Shown piece after piece: positions 9,516 through 18,607 of a stretch of 64,000 nt of DNA. Under the pieces are notes generated by a model. That model searched no databases and was not told the origin of the DNA. It saw only the letters and a program-made list of their open reading frames with translations. The number at the start of each line of letters is the position of its first letter. Position 1 is the first letter of the stretch. The translations under genes were made by a program, and so were the position numbers. Source of the stretch: Akkermansiaceae bacterium UBA1315 (GTDB lineage: Bacteria; Verrucomicrobiota; Verrucomicrobiia; Verrucomicrobiales; Akkermansiaceae); NCBI GenBank assembly GCA_002307065.1, contig DBTN01000011.1, positions 1 to 64,000 of the forward strand, in the 5' to 3' direction.

Positions 9516-10166
9516 ATGAGCGCCGAAGATTCCATTCCTGACGAAAAGTCAACCAAGTCCGCTTCAGCTTCCGCCCCGAAGGCGCGCCGGATTTCGACCC
9601 CGAGACCGAAAAAAACCGCCAAGGCGGCGAAGGTTGATGTCGAAGAAAAGCCCGTTCCAATCGCCCAAGAACCGGTTGCGCAACCTGAGGCGATCGTTTC
9701 TGAACCCGTTGCCCCCGAACCAGCTTCCTCCGAGCCCCAAGCTGGCGACGATACGGATTCGTCCGCACCTTCCGAAGACTGGCCGGATGCCGCCACCACT
9801 TCAGGCGGACCGCAAACTCCTGGCGAAGGCACCAAGCGCAAACGCCGCCGACGCAAAGGGAAGGGCCAGCACGCAGGAAATGCCCAGCAAGAGGAATCTG
9901 CCGCACCGGGTGAATCCACTCCGGAAGCGGGTTCCCCTCGTCCGCAGCAGCAACCTCGCCCGCCACAACAGCAGCCATTTCCCCAAAATCAACAACGGCC
10001 AGCGGTGAAACCGGACCTGGTAGCGAAAAAGGCGTGGAAGATTTTCCTCGCCGAAGTGAGTGAAGAGGGAGTCGCGCTGATCAGCGATCAAGATGCGCGC
10101 GATCTTTCGAAACGTTGCTTCCGATTGGCGGAGATCTTCATCGAAGATCAAAACCGCCGGCGCTGA
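9516..10166 (+). CDS. Disordered Pro/Ala-rich protein with basic patch, unknown function
   Basis: 216 residues that I do not recognise as a named family. The first ~160 residues are low complexity: acidic Ala/Pro/Glu runs, then a strongly basic stretch (KRKRRRRKGK, about residues 108-118), then a Pro/Gln-rich segment. Only the last ~55 residues look folded (KAWKIFLAEVSEEGVALI... helical). The basic patch suggests nucleic acid or ribosome binding, but that is inference. It starts right behind the terminator of the secretion block, so it probably needs its own promoter inside the preceding gene or depends on read-through. Confidence 0.7.
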   Translation: MSAEDSIPDEKSTKSASASAPKARRISTPRPKKTAKAAKVDVEEKPVPIAQEPVAQPEAIVSEPVAPEPASSEPQAGDDTDSSAPSEDWPDAATTSGGPQTPGEGTKRKRRRRKGKGQHAGNAQQEESAAPGESTPEAGSPRPQQQPRPPQQQPFPQNQQRPAVKPDLVAKKAWKIFLAEVSEEGVALISDQDARDLSKRCFRLAEIFIEDQNRRR

Positions 10167-10830
10167 ATCTTATAGTATTCCCGTAGGACGCGTAGCCGTT
10201 TTCCTGGCCAACGGTCCGTGATTCGTTAGCCCAGGCCAGCGGCCTGGGTAATTGACGTTGGTTGATTTACGGCCCAACGGGCAGCGATATCGGTTGATCC
10301 TCATTCAAAAACGGGGCCGGATTGAGGCAGTCGTCTCGGTTGGCCGACCTGTCCAAACCGGTATCGCCCACCGTTGGTGTGCTGAGAATTTCCGTAATGA
10401 ATTTCCCAGGCCGCTGGCCGGGGCTAAGGGGTGAAGCACCTTTGGCGCGAGAAGAGAAACGAGCAATGCACCTTTGGCGCAGGAAGATGAAGAACCGATA
10501 TTTCCCCGGTTGGAGTGCAAAATTGTTTCAACGGATCGACGTAACAGTTTCGTTCGGGCCAACGGTCCGTGATTCTTTAGCCCAGGCCAGCGGCCTGGGT
10601 AATTGACGTTGGTTGATTTGCGGCCCAACGGGCTGCGAGAGGAAAGTGGCGGTCTTCACCGGATCGTGTCGCCAAACCGGTATTGCGCACCGTTGGTGGA
10701 ATTTGGAAATCGGATCTCCCAGGTCGTCGGCCCGAAAAACCGGGTGAGACGAATGCTATGGACGCCATGATACATGCCGTTCGCCGGCAACTTGCCCTCC
10801 CAATTGCGGCTATCGACTAAGTTAAAATGC
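10167..10830. repeat. Gene-free spacer filled with palindromic repeat units
   Basis: Two 82-bp copies with about three mismatches lie at 10206-10287 and 10557-10638. Each holds the palindromic module CCCAGGCC..GGCCTGGG and a CCAACGG/CCGTTGG-type module. A further degenerate CCCAGGCCGCTGG unit lies near 10408, and GCACC-TTTGGCGC and GCACCGTTGGTG units near 10436, 10470 and 10690. I see no credible coding frame. The unit architecture matches the array at about 21.43 kb in reverse orientation, so this is a dispersed family and not a local duplication. Confidence 0.8.
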
Positions 10831-10831
10831 T

Positions 10832-11185
10832 CTAGCGGCTTTGTTCCTCTGCCTTGCGCTCGATCGTTTCACCGAGACGGCGCAGGCCCGCACCCGTCGC
10901 TTCGGCGGCTTTGCGTAGGCCTTCTTCGGTCTTCTGAAGCCCGTGATCCAAGCGTTCTCCTGGGGTCGGTGCTGGTGGTTCTGTTACAGGAACTTCCTCG
11001 ATTTCCGGGGCGTTCGTCGGTTCCTCCTCTGCCACGCCGTAGGCTTCGGCAGGGGTCACCGGCACGGCCGTTGGCGGTGGTGGTTCCGTCACCGTGACCG
11101 CTGGCGTTTCCACCTGAGTGGGTTCTTTCCGGTCGCAGGCAACGACCAGAAAAGGCACCAAAATCCCGAGAAAAAGGCGTTTCAT
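10832..11185 (-). CDS. Small Pro-rich lipoprotein, unknown function
   Basis: 117 residues. A type II signal peptide ends at a lipobox (LVVAC, Cys about residue 17). A Pro/Thr/Val/Glu-rich linker follows, then a charged, probably helical C-terminal third (ERLDHGLQKTEEGLRKAAEATGAGL). It is likely anchored in a membrane facing the periplasm. No known domain is recognised. It lies downstream of the flavoprotein reductase gene on the same strand with a 39-base gap, so it could be co-transcribed with it. Confidence 0.75.
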   Translation of the reverse strand: MKRLFLGILVPFLVVACDRKEPTQVETPAVTVTEPPPPTAVPVTPAEAYGVAEEEPTNAPEIEEVPVTEPPAPTPGERLDHGLQKTEEGLRKAAEATGAGLRRLGETIERKAEEQSR

Positions 11186-11224
11186 ATTTCGCTATAAAAG
11201 TGGCTGGGCCGCTGAAAAAGCGAG

Positions 11225-12961
11225 TTAATAAACGTCGCGCAGGTAGCGCTTTTCCTTTTTCAGTTGAGCGATAAATGCCGCAGCATCGTCGCCGGAAAGT
11301 TTGCCGTGTTCTTGGGCGATCTGATGGAGTGCTTGATCGACGTCTTTGGCCATCCGCGACGCGTCACCGCAAACGTAGAACGCGGCACCGTCATTGAGCC
11401 ACGCCCACAGCTCAGCGCCGTTTTGCAGCATCAGATGTTGAACGTAGATTTTTTCCTTCTGATCACGGGACCAGGCGAGCGACAGCTTTTGCAGGGTGCC
11501 GTCGTTTACAAAACCGGTGAGTTCGTCTTCGTAGAGGAAATCGGTCGCGCGGTAAGGATTGCCGAAGAAGAGCCAGTTGCGGCCCTTGGAGCCGGTCACT
11601 TTGCGTTCTTCGAGGAAGGCGCGGAAAGGCGCGATTCCGGTTCCAGGTCCTACCATGATCACGGGCGTTTCGCCATTTTCCGGAAGGCGGAAGGCCTTGT
11701 TGGAATGAACGTAGACGCCCGGTTTGACTCCATCGGTCATGCGATCGGCGAGGAATGTCGAGCAAACACCGCCCCGTTGACGGCCAAAGGATTTGTAACG
11801 GACGACGCTGACGCAAAGGTGGACTTCACCTTCGTGGGCGCGCGGGCTGGAGGCGATCGAATACAAACGAGGCTGGAGGCGCTTGAGAATCGAGACGAAA
11901 TCCTCGCTGTCGGAAAAGTCGGCTGGATAATCCAGGACGAGGTCGATCAAATCGCGACCCCAGCAAAACGTTTCCCATGCCTTTTTATCATCGGCTTCGA
12001 CCAGCGAACGGAGGAACGGTGAGCCGCTGCGCTGTTGCCACTTCTGGATGATGGATTTGTTGAGCGTGCCGATGTCGTAATGATGGATCAGCGCGTCACG
12101 CAGGGAGGTTTCGCCGCCATCTGGCAGCGGCACTTCACCCGCTTTGAACGGCAGGGCGGCGATGATTTCGTCCACCACGCTGGCGGAGTTCACTGGATAA
12201 ACGCCGAGGGCGTCACCCACTTCATAGCTGAGCTCGGAACCGGTGAGCGAGAGCTCGATCTGATGGGTCTCCTTATCTCCGCCTTGGTTCAGGTTGTAGT
12301 TTTTGAGAACCTGTGAAGGGAATGGATTCTTTTTCGAATAACCGGTTTCCGCCGGTTCTGAAGGGGCCGCGCCTGCAGCGGGTGCGGCACTGCCATTCGG
12401 GGAAAGTGCGGCGATGACGCCTTTTGACCACTCCGCAAAGGGAGCGTCTGGATCGACATCGACATCGATTCGTTGGAAAATTCGTTGGCCGCCGAGGGCT
12501 TCAAGCCGGGTGTCGAATTCGATCCCGCATTTGCAGAAATCCGGGTAACCGCTGTCGCCCAATGCCAATACCGAAAAGGAAACGCCGTCCAGACGCGGTG
12601 CCGCGTCACTCATCAGCAAGCCGTGCAAAGCGACCGCGCTGTCGGGTGGTTCGCCGTCGCCATAGGTCGAGGTAATGACCAGCAGGTTCTTTTCGTTGGG
12701 GAAACGCGCCGGGTCATAGGATCCCATGTCCTGAATCTCCGGTTCGAAGTTTCCTTTTTTTAAGGTTTTTAAAAGCTTCTTCGCGAGCCCCTCGGACGTG
12801 CCGGTCTGGGATCCGTAAAGAATGGTCACAGGCACGGATGGGCCTGAGGCCACCGGCGCAGAGGAATCTGAAGCGAGAAATTTCGCTAGGAATTCTCCAA
12901 GCCAAGCGCGTTGCTCCGGGGTGAAGGGAGCGTCATTGGGAATCTGAATCGGGGAGACCAT
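11225..12961 (-). CDS. Sulfite reductase-type flavoprotein subunit (CysJ-like NADPH diflavin reductase)
   Basis: 578-residue diflavin reductase of the cytochrome P450 reductase/CysJ family. An FMN-binding flavodoxin domain starts near residue 45 (ILYGSQTGTSEGLA) and contains ALGDSGY. A FAD domain carries RLYSIASSP and GVCSTFLAD. The NADPH domain carries GPGTGIAPFRAFLEER and YVCGDASRMAKDV, and the C terminus ends in the typical RYLRDVY. It passes electrons from NADPH to a partner, in CysJ the sirohaem sulfite reductase. No cysI/cysH lies nearby, so the partner is unknown and the cysJ symbol is withheld. Confidence 0.88.
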   Translation of the reverse strand: MVSPIQIPNDAPFTPEQRAWLGEFLAKFLASDSSAPVASGPSVPVTILYGSQTGTSEGLAKKLLKTLKKGNFEPEIQDMGSYDPARFPNEKNLLVITSTYGDGEPPDSAVALHGLLMSDAAPRLDGVSFSVLALGDSGYPDFCKCGIEFDTRLEALGGQRIFQRIDVDVDPDAPFAEWSKGVIAALSPNGSAAPAAGAAPSEPAETGYSKKNPFPSQVLKNYNLNQGGDKETHQIELSLTGSELSYEVGDALGVYPVNSASVVDEIIAALPFKAGEVPLPDGGETSLRDALIHHYDIGTLNKSIIQKWQQRSGSPFLRSLVEADDKKAWETFCWGRDLIDLVLDYPADFSDSEDFVSILKRLQPRLYSIASSPRAHEGEVHLCVSVVRYKSFGRQRGGVCSTFLADRMTDGVKPGVYVHSNKAFRLPENGETPVIMVGPGTGIAPFRAFLEERKVTGSKGRNWLFFGNPYRATDFLYEDELTGFVNDGTLQKLSLAWSRDQKEKIYVQHLMLQNGAELWAWLNDGAAFYVCGDASRMAKDVDQALHQIAQEHGKLSGDDAAAFIAQLKKEKRYLRDVY

Positions 12962-13103
12962 CGGTCGTGTTATATCCGGTCGGTGCCGGGACCGCGAAAT
13001 TGGTCACAGCGGGCGGACGTTTCAAGCCCGGATCGTGCCAATTTTAAGGGATTCCCCGCGACAGCGTTATATTTTGTTCCTCAAGCGGCTAAAAATCGAC
13101 CGG

Positions 13104-13421
13104 TTACGAGTATTTGAGCGATCGGGAAGGGTCGAGTTCGAAGTCCAGAGCAAGATGCGCCGAGGTGTTGGGGCGGACGAATTTCTCGACGAACTTCAAA
13201 TGAAACGGGTCATCCAGGGCGACTTGGAGTTTCTGGAGGGAGTCCACTTCGATGGCGAAAAAGAATGGCCACTGGGATTCCGGATCGACGTTTCGACCCG
13301 AGCGCACGTTCAAGACCTCCGGAATCTTCAGCAGAAGGCTGCGGCTTGAGCGGACCAAAGTTTCCAGAACCGCAGCATCCGCTTCCGGTTTCAGTTGGAA
13401 AAAAACAACATGGTGAATCAT
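13104..13421 (-). CDS. Dabb (stress-responsive A/B barrel) family protein
   Basis: About 105 residues beginning MIHHVVFFQLKPEA, the typical start of Dabb domain proteins. These are small dimeric ferredoxin-like alpha/beta barrels of mostly unknown function. The later HLKFVEKFVRP matches the family. ATG 13421 is preferred over an upstream start at 13460 that would overlap nuoA. It lies 16 bases behind nuoA on the same strand and is probably co-transcribed with it. Confidence 0.85.
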   Translation of the reverse strand: MIHHVVFFQLKPEADAAVLETLVRSSRSLLLKIPEVLNVRSGRNVDPESQWPFFFAIEVDSLQKLQVALDDPFHLKFVEKFVRPNTSAHLALDFELDPSRSLKYS

Positions 13422-13437
13422 TTGGGGGGAAACGACC

Positions 13438-13809
13438 TCAGGATTTCCAATTGAGCGCACCCTTTTTCAGGGCGTAGACGTAAGCGAATACGAGAATCCC
13501 GGCGAAGCTCGCCATGCTCGCCAAGGAGATCGGGCCTTGAGCGACGGCATCCCGGAAGTTCACCGCCCAAGGATACATGAAGACCACTTCGATGTCGAAG
13601 ATGACAAAAAGCATCGCGACAAGGTAGAACTTCACGGAAAACCGCGGTGCTCCTTCGCCGATCGGCACCATGCCGCATTCGTAAGCGCTGTCCTTCGTCG
13701 CGTTGCGTTTTCCCGAGCGGCCGAAGACCACGCTCAGCGTCAGCACAACCGCAGCGAAGCCCACCGCGATGAGGATCTGGAAAAAGACGGGTAGGTAATC
13801 TTCGGGCAT
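13438..13809 (-). CDS. nuoA: NADH-quinone oxidoreductase subunit A
   Basis: 123-residue membrane subunit of respiratory complex I. Three hydrophobic helices are visible, along with the family motifs YECGMVPIG and RFSVKFYLVAMLFVIFDIEVVFMYPWA. Length is normal. It is isolated: no nuoB, nuoC or nuoD follows. The downstream neighbour is a Dabb gene, and the upstream neighbour on the same strand is a small unknown gene separated by a terminator. The rest of complex I must be elsewhere. Confidence 0.95.
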   Translation of the reverse strand: MPEDYLPVFFQILIAVGFAAVVLTLSVVFGRSGKRNATKDSAYECGMVPIGEGAPRFSVKFYLVAMLFVIFDIEVVFMYPWAVNFRDAVAQGPISLASMASFAGILVFAYVYALKKGALNWKS

Positions 13810-13862
13810 GACGGGAAATTTCAGTGAAGTTCTAAGCCTTCCCTAACGGAATGGGTAGAAAA

Positions 13863-13893
13863 AAAACCCGCGCCTTTTGAGGGCGCGGGTTTT
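13863..13893 (-). terminator. Terminator after the 13.9-kb unknown gene
   Basis: Strong stem AAAACCCGCGCC/GGCGCGGGTTTT with a short loop. On the minus strand it runs into a T tract (A-run at 13857-13866 on the plus strand). It separates the unknown gene from nuoA. Confidence 0.85.
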
Positions 13894-13913
13894 GGAGAAT
13901 CAAGCCAACCGGA

Positions 13914-14237
13914 TCAAGCTTCTTCCTGAGCAGCGGCTTCTTGAGCGGCTGCGTAGGAGCTGGAAGCCTCGTGAACCCGGGCAGTTCCTTTATACTCTTT
14001 GCCGATTTTTTCGACCAAACCGCGAGTGACGAGATTTTGAAGCTTTTCGTAAGCGCGCAGGCGGAGCATTTCTTCGCCGCCGCTGACGGCGTTGCGGACT
14101 TTGAGATTTTCGAACACGCGTTCGAAAAGGTCGTTAAAGCCAAAGACCTTTTTTTCAGAAAGGACGTTCACTAATTCGTCGGTGACATGATCTGGAAGAC
14201 GGCGTGAGAACCGGGTACGTTTCGTGGTGGTTGCCAT
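13914..14237 (-). CDS. Small basic/charged protein with winged-helix-like region, unknown function
   Basis: 107 residues: a basic start (MATTTKRTRFSRRLPDHV), then a helical region (about residues 18-90) whose end, KLQNLVTRGLVEKIGKEYKGT, looks like the recognition helix plus wing of a winged helix, then an Ala/Glu-rich tail. I do not recognise a named family. A DNA- or RNA-binding role is plausible but unproven. It has its own terminator and is divergent from rpmE, so it is monocistronic. Confidence 0.75.
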   Translation of the reverse strand: MATTTKRTRFSRRLPDHVTDELVNVLSEKKVFGFNDLFERVFENLKVRNAVSGGEEMLRLRAYEKLQNLVTRGLVEKIGKEYKGTARVHEASSSYAAAQEAAAQEEA

Positions 14238-14446
14238 AACGACATGAACATAGCACTACTTGGTTACAAAAGCGACTCAAAAAATCCAACGGAGATTGTA
14301 GCGGCGAAAACTTGTGATTAAACGGAATTTAACAATCTCCCCGAAGCTGTCTAGATATTTTCTCGATGGCGGCTTGACACGCTGGCGGTTTCACCCATTC
14401 TCCCGAGCCCGCCGCGTTGGAAACGTGGCTTACGCCTGTCAATCTC

Positions 14447-14716
14447 ATGAAAAAGGACCTTCATCCGAAATACAATCCGGTCGTCTTCGTCGACATGACC
14501 ACCGGTAAACGCTTCATTTCCCGCTCCACCAAGACTTCCGACAAGAAGGAAGTCATTGATGGTGTGGAGCACAGCGTGATCTCGATCGGTATTACTTCCG
14601 ATTCGCATCCATTCTTCACCGGTCTCGCACAATTCGTCGATACCGAAGGCCGCATCGATAAATTCCAAAAACGCTTTGGCGCCGTGCGCCGCGTTGGGAA
14701 GCCAAAACTCGACTGA
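14447..14716 (+). CDS. rpmE: Ribosomal protein bL31, zinc-free type B
   Basis: 89-residue large-subunit protein starting MKKDLHPKYNPVVFVD. It contains no cysteine, so it is the C-minus type B form that does not bind zinc. The longer open frame upstream (from 14417) is dismissed because homologues begin MKxxIHP. In many bacteria type B L31 is the zinc-starvation paralogue under Zur. Here it could be the only L31 or the alternative form; the window does not tell. It is followed by a strong terminator. Confidence 0.94.
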   Translation: MKKDLHPKYNPVVFVDMTTGKRFISRSTKTSDKKEVIDGVEHSVISIGITSDSHPFFTGLAQFVDTEGRIDKFQKRFGAVRRVGKPKLD

Positions 14717-14740
14717 TCGTCCTTTTTGTCATCCCTTTCC

Positions 14741-14778
14741 CAAAACGCCCGTTCGCTTCATTGCGGCCGGGCGTTTTG
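14741..14778 (+). terminator. Terminator after rpmE
   Basis: 11-bp stem CAAAACGCCCG/CGGGCGTTTTG. Its 3' arm itself contains the T-run, so it can work in both directions. It isolates rpmE from hisF. Confidence 0.8.
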
Positions 14779-14815
14779 CTTGGCGTAAACCCGTTCACCC
14801 GCTTTTGTTTCTCCC

Positions 14816-15580
14816 GTGCTCGCGAAACGAATCATCCCTTGCCTCGATGTAAACAATGGCCGCGTCGTCAAAGGCGTCAATTTTGTCGATTTGATCGACG
14901 CCGGTGATCCCGTCGAAGCGGCGATCGCCTACAACGCCCAACAGGCGGACGAGCTTGTGTTTCTCGACATCACCGCTTCGTCCGACAACCGTGGCACGAT
15001 GGTCGACGTCGTCCGTCGCACGGCGGAAAAATGTTTCATTCCGCTCACGGTCGGTGGTGGCATCCGGACGGTGGAAAACATGCGCGAGATGCTGCTCGCC
15101 GGTGCCGACAAAGTCGGGGTGAACACGTCCGCCGTGAACCATCCGGGCCTGGTCGATGAAGGCGCGAAGATTTTCGGCAGTCAGTGCATCGTCGTTGCGA
15201 TCGATGCGAAACGCGAAGGTCCGGGAAAATGGGGGGTTTACACTCACGGCGGCCGCACACCGGTCGGTCTTGATGCGGTGGAATGGGCAAAAGAAGTGTG
15301 GCGCCGCGGTGCGGGCGAAATTCTCCTCACGAGTATGGATGCGGATGGTACGCAGGCGGGTTACGACATCGAGCTCACACGCGCCGTCTCCACCGCGGTC
15401 GGCATACCGGTTATCGCCAGCGGCGGCGCCGGAAATCTCGATCACATGGTCGAAGTGTTAGAAGACGGAAAAGCCGATGCCGTTCTCGCCGCCAGCATTT
15501 TCCACTTCGGAAAACACACCGTCGCCGAAGCCAAAAAACATTTCGCCGAGCGCGGCGTGCCGGTTCGTCCGATGATGTGA
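14816..15580 (+). CDS. hisF: Imidazole glycerol phosphate synthase cyclase subunit HisF
   Basis: 254-residue TIM-barrel cyclase subunit. With HisH it converts PRFAR plus ammonia to IGP and AICAR in histidine synthesis. The N terminus LAKRIIPCLDVNNGRVVKGVNF holds the catalytic Asp11 equivalent. VGGGIRT, LLTSMDADGTQAGYD (second catalytic Asp) and ASGGAG phosphate loops are all present. The start is GTG at 14816. It stands alone here, with hisG 44 kb away, so the histidine genes are scattered. It is convergent with the helicase gene, whose stop lies 2 bases away. Confidence 0.97.
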   Translation: MLAKRIIPCLDVNNGRVVKGVNFVDLIDAGDPVEAAIAYNAQQADELVFLDITASSDNRGTMVDVVRRTAEKCFIPLTVGGGIRTVENMREMLLAGADKVGVNTSAVNHPGLVDEGAKIFGSQCIVVAIDAKREGPGKWGVYTHGGRTPVGLDAVEWAKEVWRRGAGEILLTSMDADGTQAGYDIELTRAVSTAVGIPVIASGGAGNLDHMVEVLEDGKADAVLAASIFHFGKHTVAEAKKHFAERGVPVRPMM

Positions 15581-15581
15581 A

Positions 15582-18500
15582 TTACATCACGACGATTTCC
15601 CGAAGCGCCGTCGATACCAACACGCACTCGACTTTCGCTTCGGGATAAATTTGCTCGATCACCTCCCGATACGCCGCCATTTGCGTTGCATAACGTTCTT
15701 TGAGCCGCGTCGTATTTTCCACCGCGTCGGTTTTAAAATCGATCACCTCCACGCGTTCCACCAGCCCGAGCTCATCGCGATAAACATGCAACCGGTCGAT
15801 CACACCGCTCAGCCATTTTTCATCGATCAACGCCTCAACCGGTTGCTCCCGCAAAAGCTGAACCGGTTTGCCATTTCGTTTGAAAAGCTCTGCCAACTTC
15901 GGTTTGTCGAAAAGCCGCCGAACTTGTTTTCCTAAATCGTTCTCAGGAAAAACCGGTCCTTCATCCACCCAGCCGATCGTTTCTAACAGGTGGTGCATTT
16001 CGTTTCCGAAACGAAATCCTTCACTGGAAACGGATGCGCGATTTGGTTTCGTACCGCTCGGGGTCGTGCGCTCGCGTTTCGGTATACCTGGCGGTAGTGC
16101 CGGTGCCAGATCCGGGACTTTGATCCGATCGAATCGATCGAAGGGGTTCACCCAGTCGGGTCGACCGGTTTGAAAAACGATTCCAGGCTCCGCTGTCGCG
16201 CCGACGGACGACGCCAGCCAATTCGACAGCGAAGGTTTGTCGAGCGCCGCCGATTTGGCGGGTGGTTCTAACAGAACGTAAAGCCCACGCTTCGCGCGGG
16301 TCAGTGCGACGTACAAGGTGCAGAACGCTTCGTACCGCTGGCCTGCCGCCCATCGGTCTTCCGCATCGCGCATTTCCGGTAAAAGGTCGCGCGCCCATTT
16401 GGGTGGAGTTTGAGTGAGCCAATCCGGCCCTTCCGCCACGGTGAAACGCTGGGTCGATGGGATTGAATCATTCGGAACATCCGGCACGATCACGAGGTCA
16501 AAACCCAGGCCTTTGGATTTATGGATCGTCATCACCTGCACCGCCGCCACGCCCGGATTTTGCGAAACCTTGAGACGTTCGATCCAATCCGCAGCGTCGC
16601 TCGCGGTCGCCGCGCCTTGCAGGTCTAATTCCGCCAGCGCCGCGATCAAATCGCCCGCCCGACGTTTTCCGAAATCCGACCATCCTTCCCAAAGCGCTTC
16701 CACGATTTCTTCAATCATCCCGGCAAAGCCAATTTCCGCCGCGCGGCCGGTCAGGCCTTCCCATGCCGATTGCCAGGCGACGCCAAACCGGTCTTGTAAA
16801 ACATTTGCCAAAGGTGACATCTCCACCACTTCCCGCGCGAAGGCATCGCCCGGATCCGTCAGCCATTTGAGCAATTGTCCCAAAGCGATTCCGACCGGAT
16901 TGTCTTTTGCAGGTTCGCGTTGCCCTTCCTCGATCACATCAAAACCTTCGGTTCGCAAATAATCGGCGACTTCGCGGACCTTGTCGTTGCTGCGGACCAG
17001 AACGCCGCAAGTCATCGCGCGTTTCCCCACTTCGAGTTCGCCCAATAGTTCACCAAGCCGCAACAGGCGGTCATCCCATTTTCCTTCGACGACTTCGACT
17101 CGCGCTTCGCCACGCTTTTCCAAACCGGTGAGCGCCTTGGCTGAAAAATGATCCTGCCACCGCCACGATCGGGATGCCTCTCCGAATAGGCTTGTTAACG
17201 TTTCTTCATCGCCAAACACCCGGTTCACCAGTTCCAAAACTTCCGGACATGAGCGCCAGGATTCATCCATCGGCTCTGTCTTGAGATCATAAGGATCGTA
17301 TCGATTCAGGATTTTTTCGAACAATCCAACATCGCCGCCGCGCCAGGCGTAAATCGCCTGTTTGCGATCTCCTACGATGAAGATCGTACTTTCGGATTCG
17401 TTCGCGGCTTCATCGATCAAAGGTTCGAGACCGGTCCAGTCCGAGCCGCTGGTATCTTGAAATTCATCGAGCAGCCAGTGATCGTATCGTGCGTCCAAAC
17501 GGAAATCGACCTGTTCTCGGCGGACCCGTGCGTCTTCTGATTTTGCCCATTCTCCCATCAGGACTTTCACGTCATCAAAACCCAGCAGACCGCGTTTTCG
17601 CAATCGGTTCTCACAAAGATCGTCGTAGGCAGAGATCACCTCCCGGACCGCGCGGGTCCGCATCAATGCGGCTGCCAGTTCGCAACGCGCGGCGAGATCG
17701 ACCATTTCCCGCAGTGCCTCGGCGACGGGGCCGCCGATGAAGAAGGGTTTCCATAATTTCACTTCCAGACCTGAGCTGGGTCGCTGAGCGGCTTCGAAAA
17801 TGCTCGCGAGCAAACCGGTAGCACCGCCCAAGCTGCCGCTGCCGATGGTGTGCTGTGACAGCGTTTCGATCACTTTTTCCAAAGCCGGTCGTTGGCGCTT
17901 GTCCGTGTATTCGATGCCATCCAATCCGCGGGCGGCTCGTGCGGCGAGATCGTGTTTCAACCGCTCCCAATCTTCGAGCAGGGCTCCGGCGAGAAAAACG
18001 GGGCCCCATTCTAAATCCCGACCGTTGCGGAATCGACCCTGCCATTCTTTCACAAATTCGCGCAGGCCGTCTTGAACTTTTTGTTCTTCACGACCCATGG
18101 TGGCACGCCGGAACGCGTGCAAAAATTCGTCCCCGTCTTCGTCCGCGAGTGTTTGGCCGAGGATGTCGTCGAGCAATTCGTCCGCCGCCGCTTCGGCTCG
18201 TGGGCCTTGGAGTAAATCAAATTTCCCGCCGGTCAGACCGAGTTCGTACTGGAAACCTCGTACTACTTTGGCGAAGAAGCTATCCATCGTCCCGAGCGTG
18301 AGTTGGGGCAAGGCGCGGACGACCTGTTCGAGGGTTTCGGCGAAGTCGGCTTTTTCCAATCCGATGTCACCGCGGAGTTTGGTCGACGCTTGGTCATCAC
18401 TTGCCGCCTCCGCGAGTTTGTTCAAAACCGAATCCGCGAATTCTCCAGCGGCTTTGCGGGTGAAGGTGAGGGCGACGATGCGTTCGGGTTGGTTTCCTTG

Positions 18501-18596
18501 AGCGATCAATCCGATGATGCGGTTTCCCAATTGGAAGGTTTTCCCGGAACCGGCGGATGCGAGAATGAGGAGATTTTTTTCGAGGATGTTCATCAT
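15582..18596 (-). CDS. AddA-like UvrD/REP helicase with C-terminal PD-(D/E)XK nuclease
   Basis: 1004-residue superfamily 1 helicase-nuclease, presumably the processing motor for double-strand ends that loads RecA. Helicase motifs in order: Walker A ASAGSGKT (residues 13-20), LTFTRKAAGE, DEFQDTSG (Walker B), VGDRKQAIYAWRGGD, TIHKSKGLGFD and YVALTRAKRGLYVL. The C-terminal nuclease region (about 880-1000) has the ALIDEKWLSGVIDRL and VIDFKTD motifs. The AddB-like gene lies immediately upstream, 11 bases apart, so the two form an operon. Compared with Firmicutes AddA (about 1230 residues) it is shorter. The gene symbol is withheld because this divergent pair is often annotated only as UvrD-helicase plus PD-(D/E)XK protein. 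Confidence 0.9.
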   Translation of the reverse strand: MMNILEKNLLILASAGSGKTFQLGNRIIGLIAQGNQPERIVALTFTRKAAGEFADSVLNKLAEAASDDQASTKLRGDIGLEKADFAETLEQVVRALPQLTLGTMDSFFAKVVRGFQYELGLTGGKFDLLQGPRAEAAADELLDDILGQTLADEDGDEFLHAFRRATMGREEQKVQDGLREFVKEWQGRFRNGRDLEWGPVFLAGALLEDWERLKHDLAARAARGLDGIEYTDKRQRPALEKVIETLSQHTIGSGSLGGATGLLASIFEAAQRPSSGLEVKLWKPFFIGGPVAEALREMVDLAARCELAAALMRTRAVREVISAYDDLCENRLRKRGLLGFDDVKVLMGEWAKSEDARVRREQVDFRLDARYDHWLLDEFQDTSGSDWTGLEPLIDEAANESESTIFIVGDRKQAIYAWRGGDVGLFEKILNRYDPYDLKTEPMDESWRSCPEVLELVNRVFGDEETLTSLFGEASRSWRWQDHFSAKALTGLEKRGEARVEVVEGKWDDRLLRLGELLGELEVGKRAMTCGVLVRSNDKVREVADYLRTEGFDVIEEGQREPAKDNPVGIALGQLLKWLTDPGDAFAREVVEMSPLANVLQDRFGVAWQSAWEGLTGRAAEIGFAGMIEEIVEALWEGWSDFGKRRAGDLIAALAELDLQGAATASDAADWIERLKVSQNPGVAAVQVMTIHKSKGLGFDLVIVPDVPNDSIPSTQRFTVAEGPDWLTQTPPKWARDLLPEMRDAEDRWAAGQRYEAFCTLYVALTRAKRGLYVLLEPPAKSAALDKPSLSNWLASSVGATAEPGIVFQTGRPDWVNPFDRFDRIKVPDLAPALPPGIPKRERTTPSGTKPNRASVSSEGFRFGNEMHHLLETIGWVDEGPVFPENDLGKQVRRLFDKPKLAELFKRNGKPVQLLREQPVEALIDEKWLSGVIDRLHVYRDELGLVERVEVIDFKTDAVENTTRLKERYATQMAAYREVIEQIYPEAKVECVLVSTALREIVVM

Positions 18597-18607
18597 TTTC
18601 AGCCGGG

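Noticed and set aside
10252..10768. Short open frames within the repeat-rich spacer
   Set aside because: They are made of the palindromic repeats themselves, with no ribosome site and no homology that I can see.
14375..14410. TTGACA-like promoter before rpmE
   Set aside because: TTGACA is present, but no acceptable -10 element lies at 16-18 bases.
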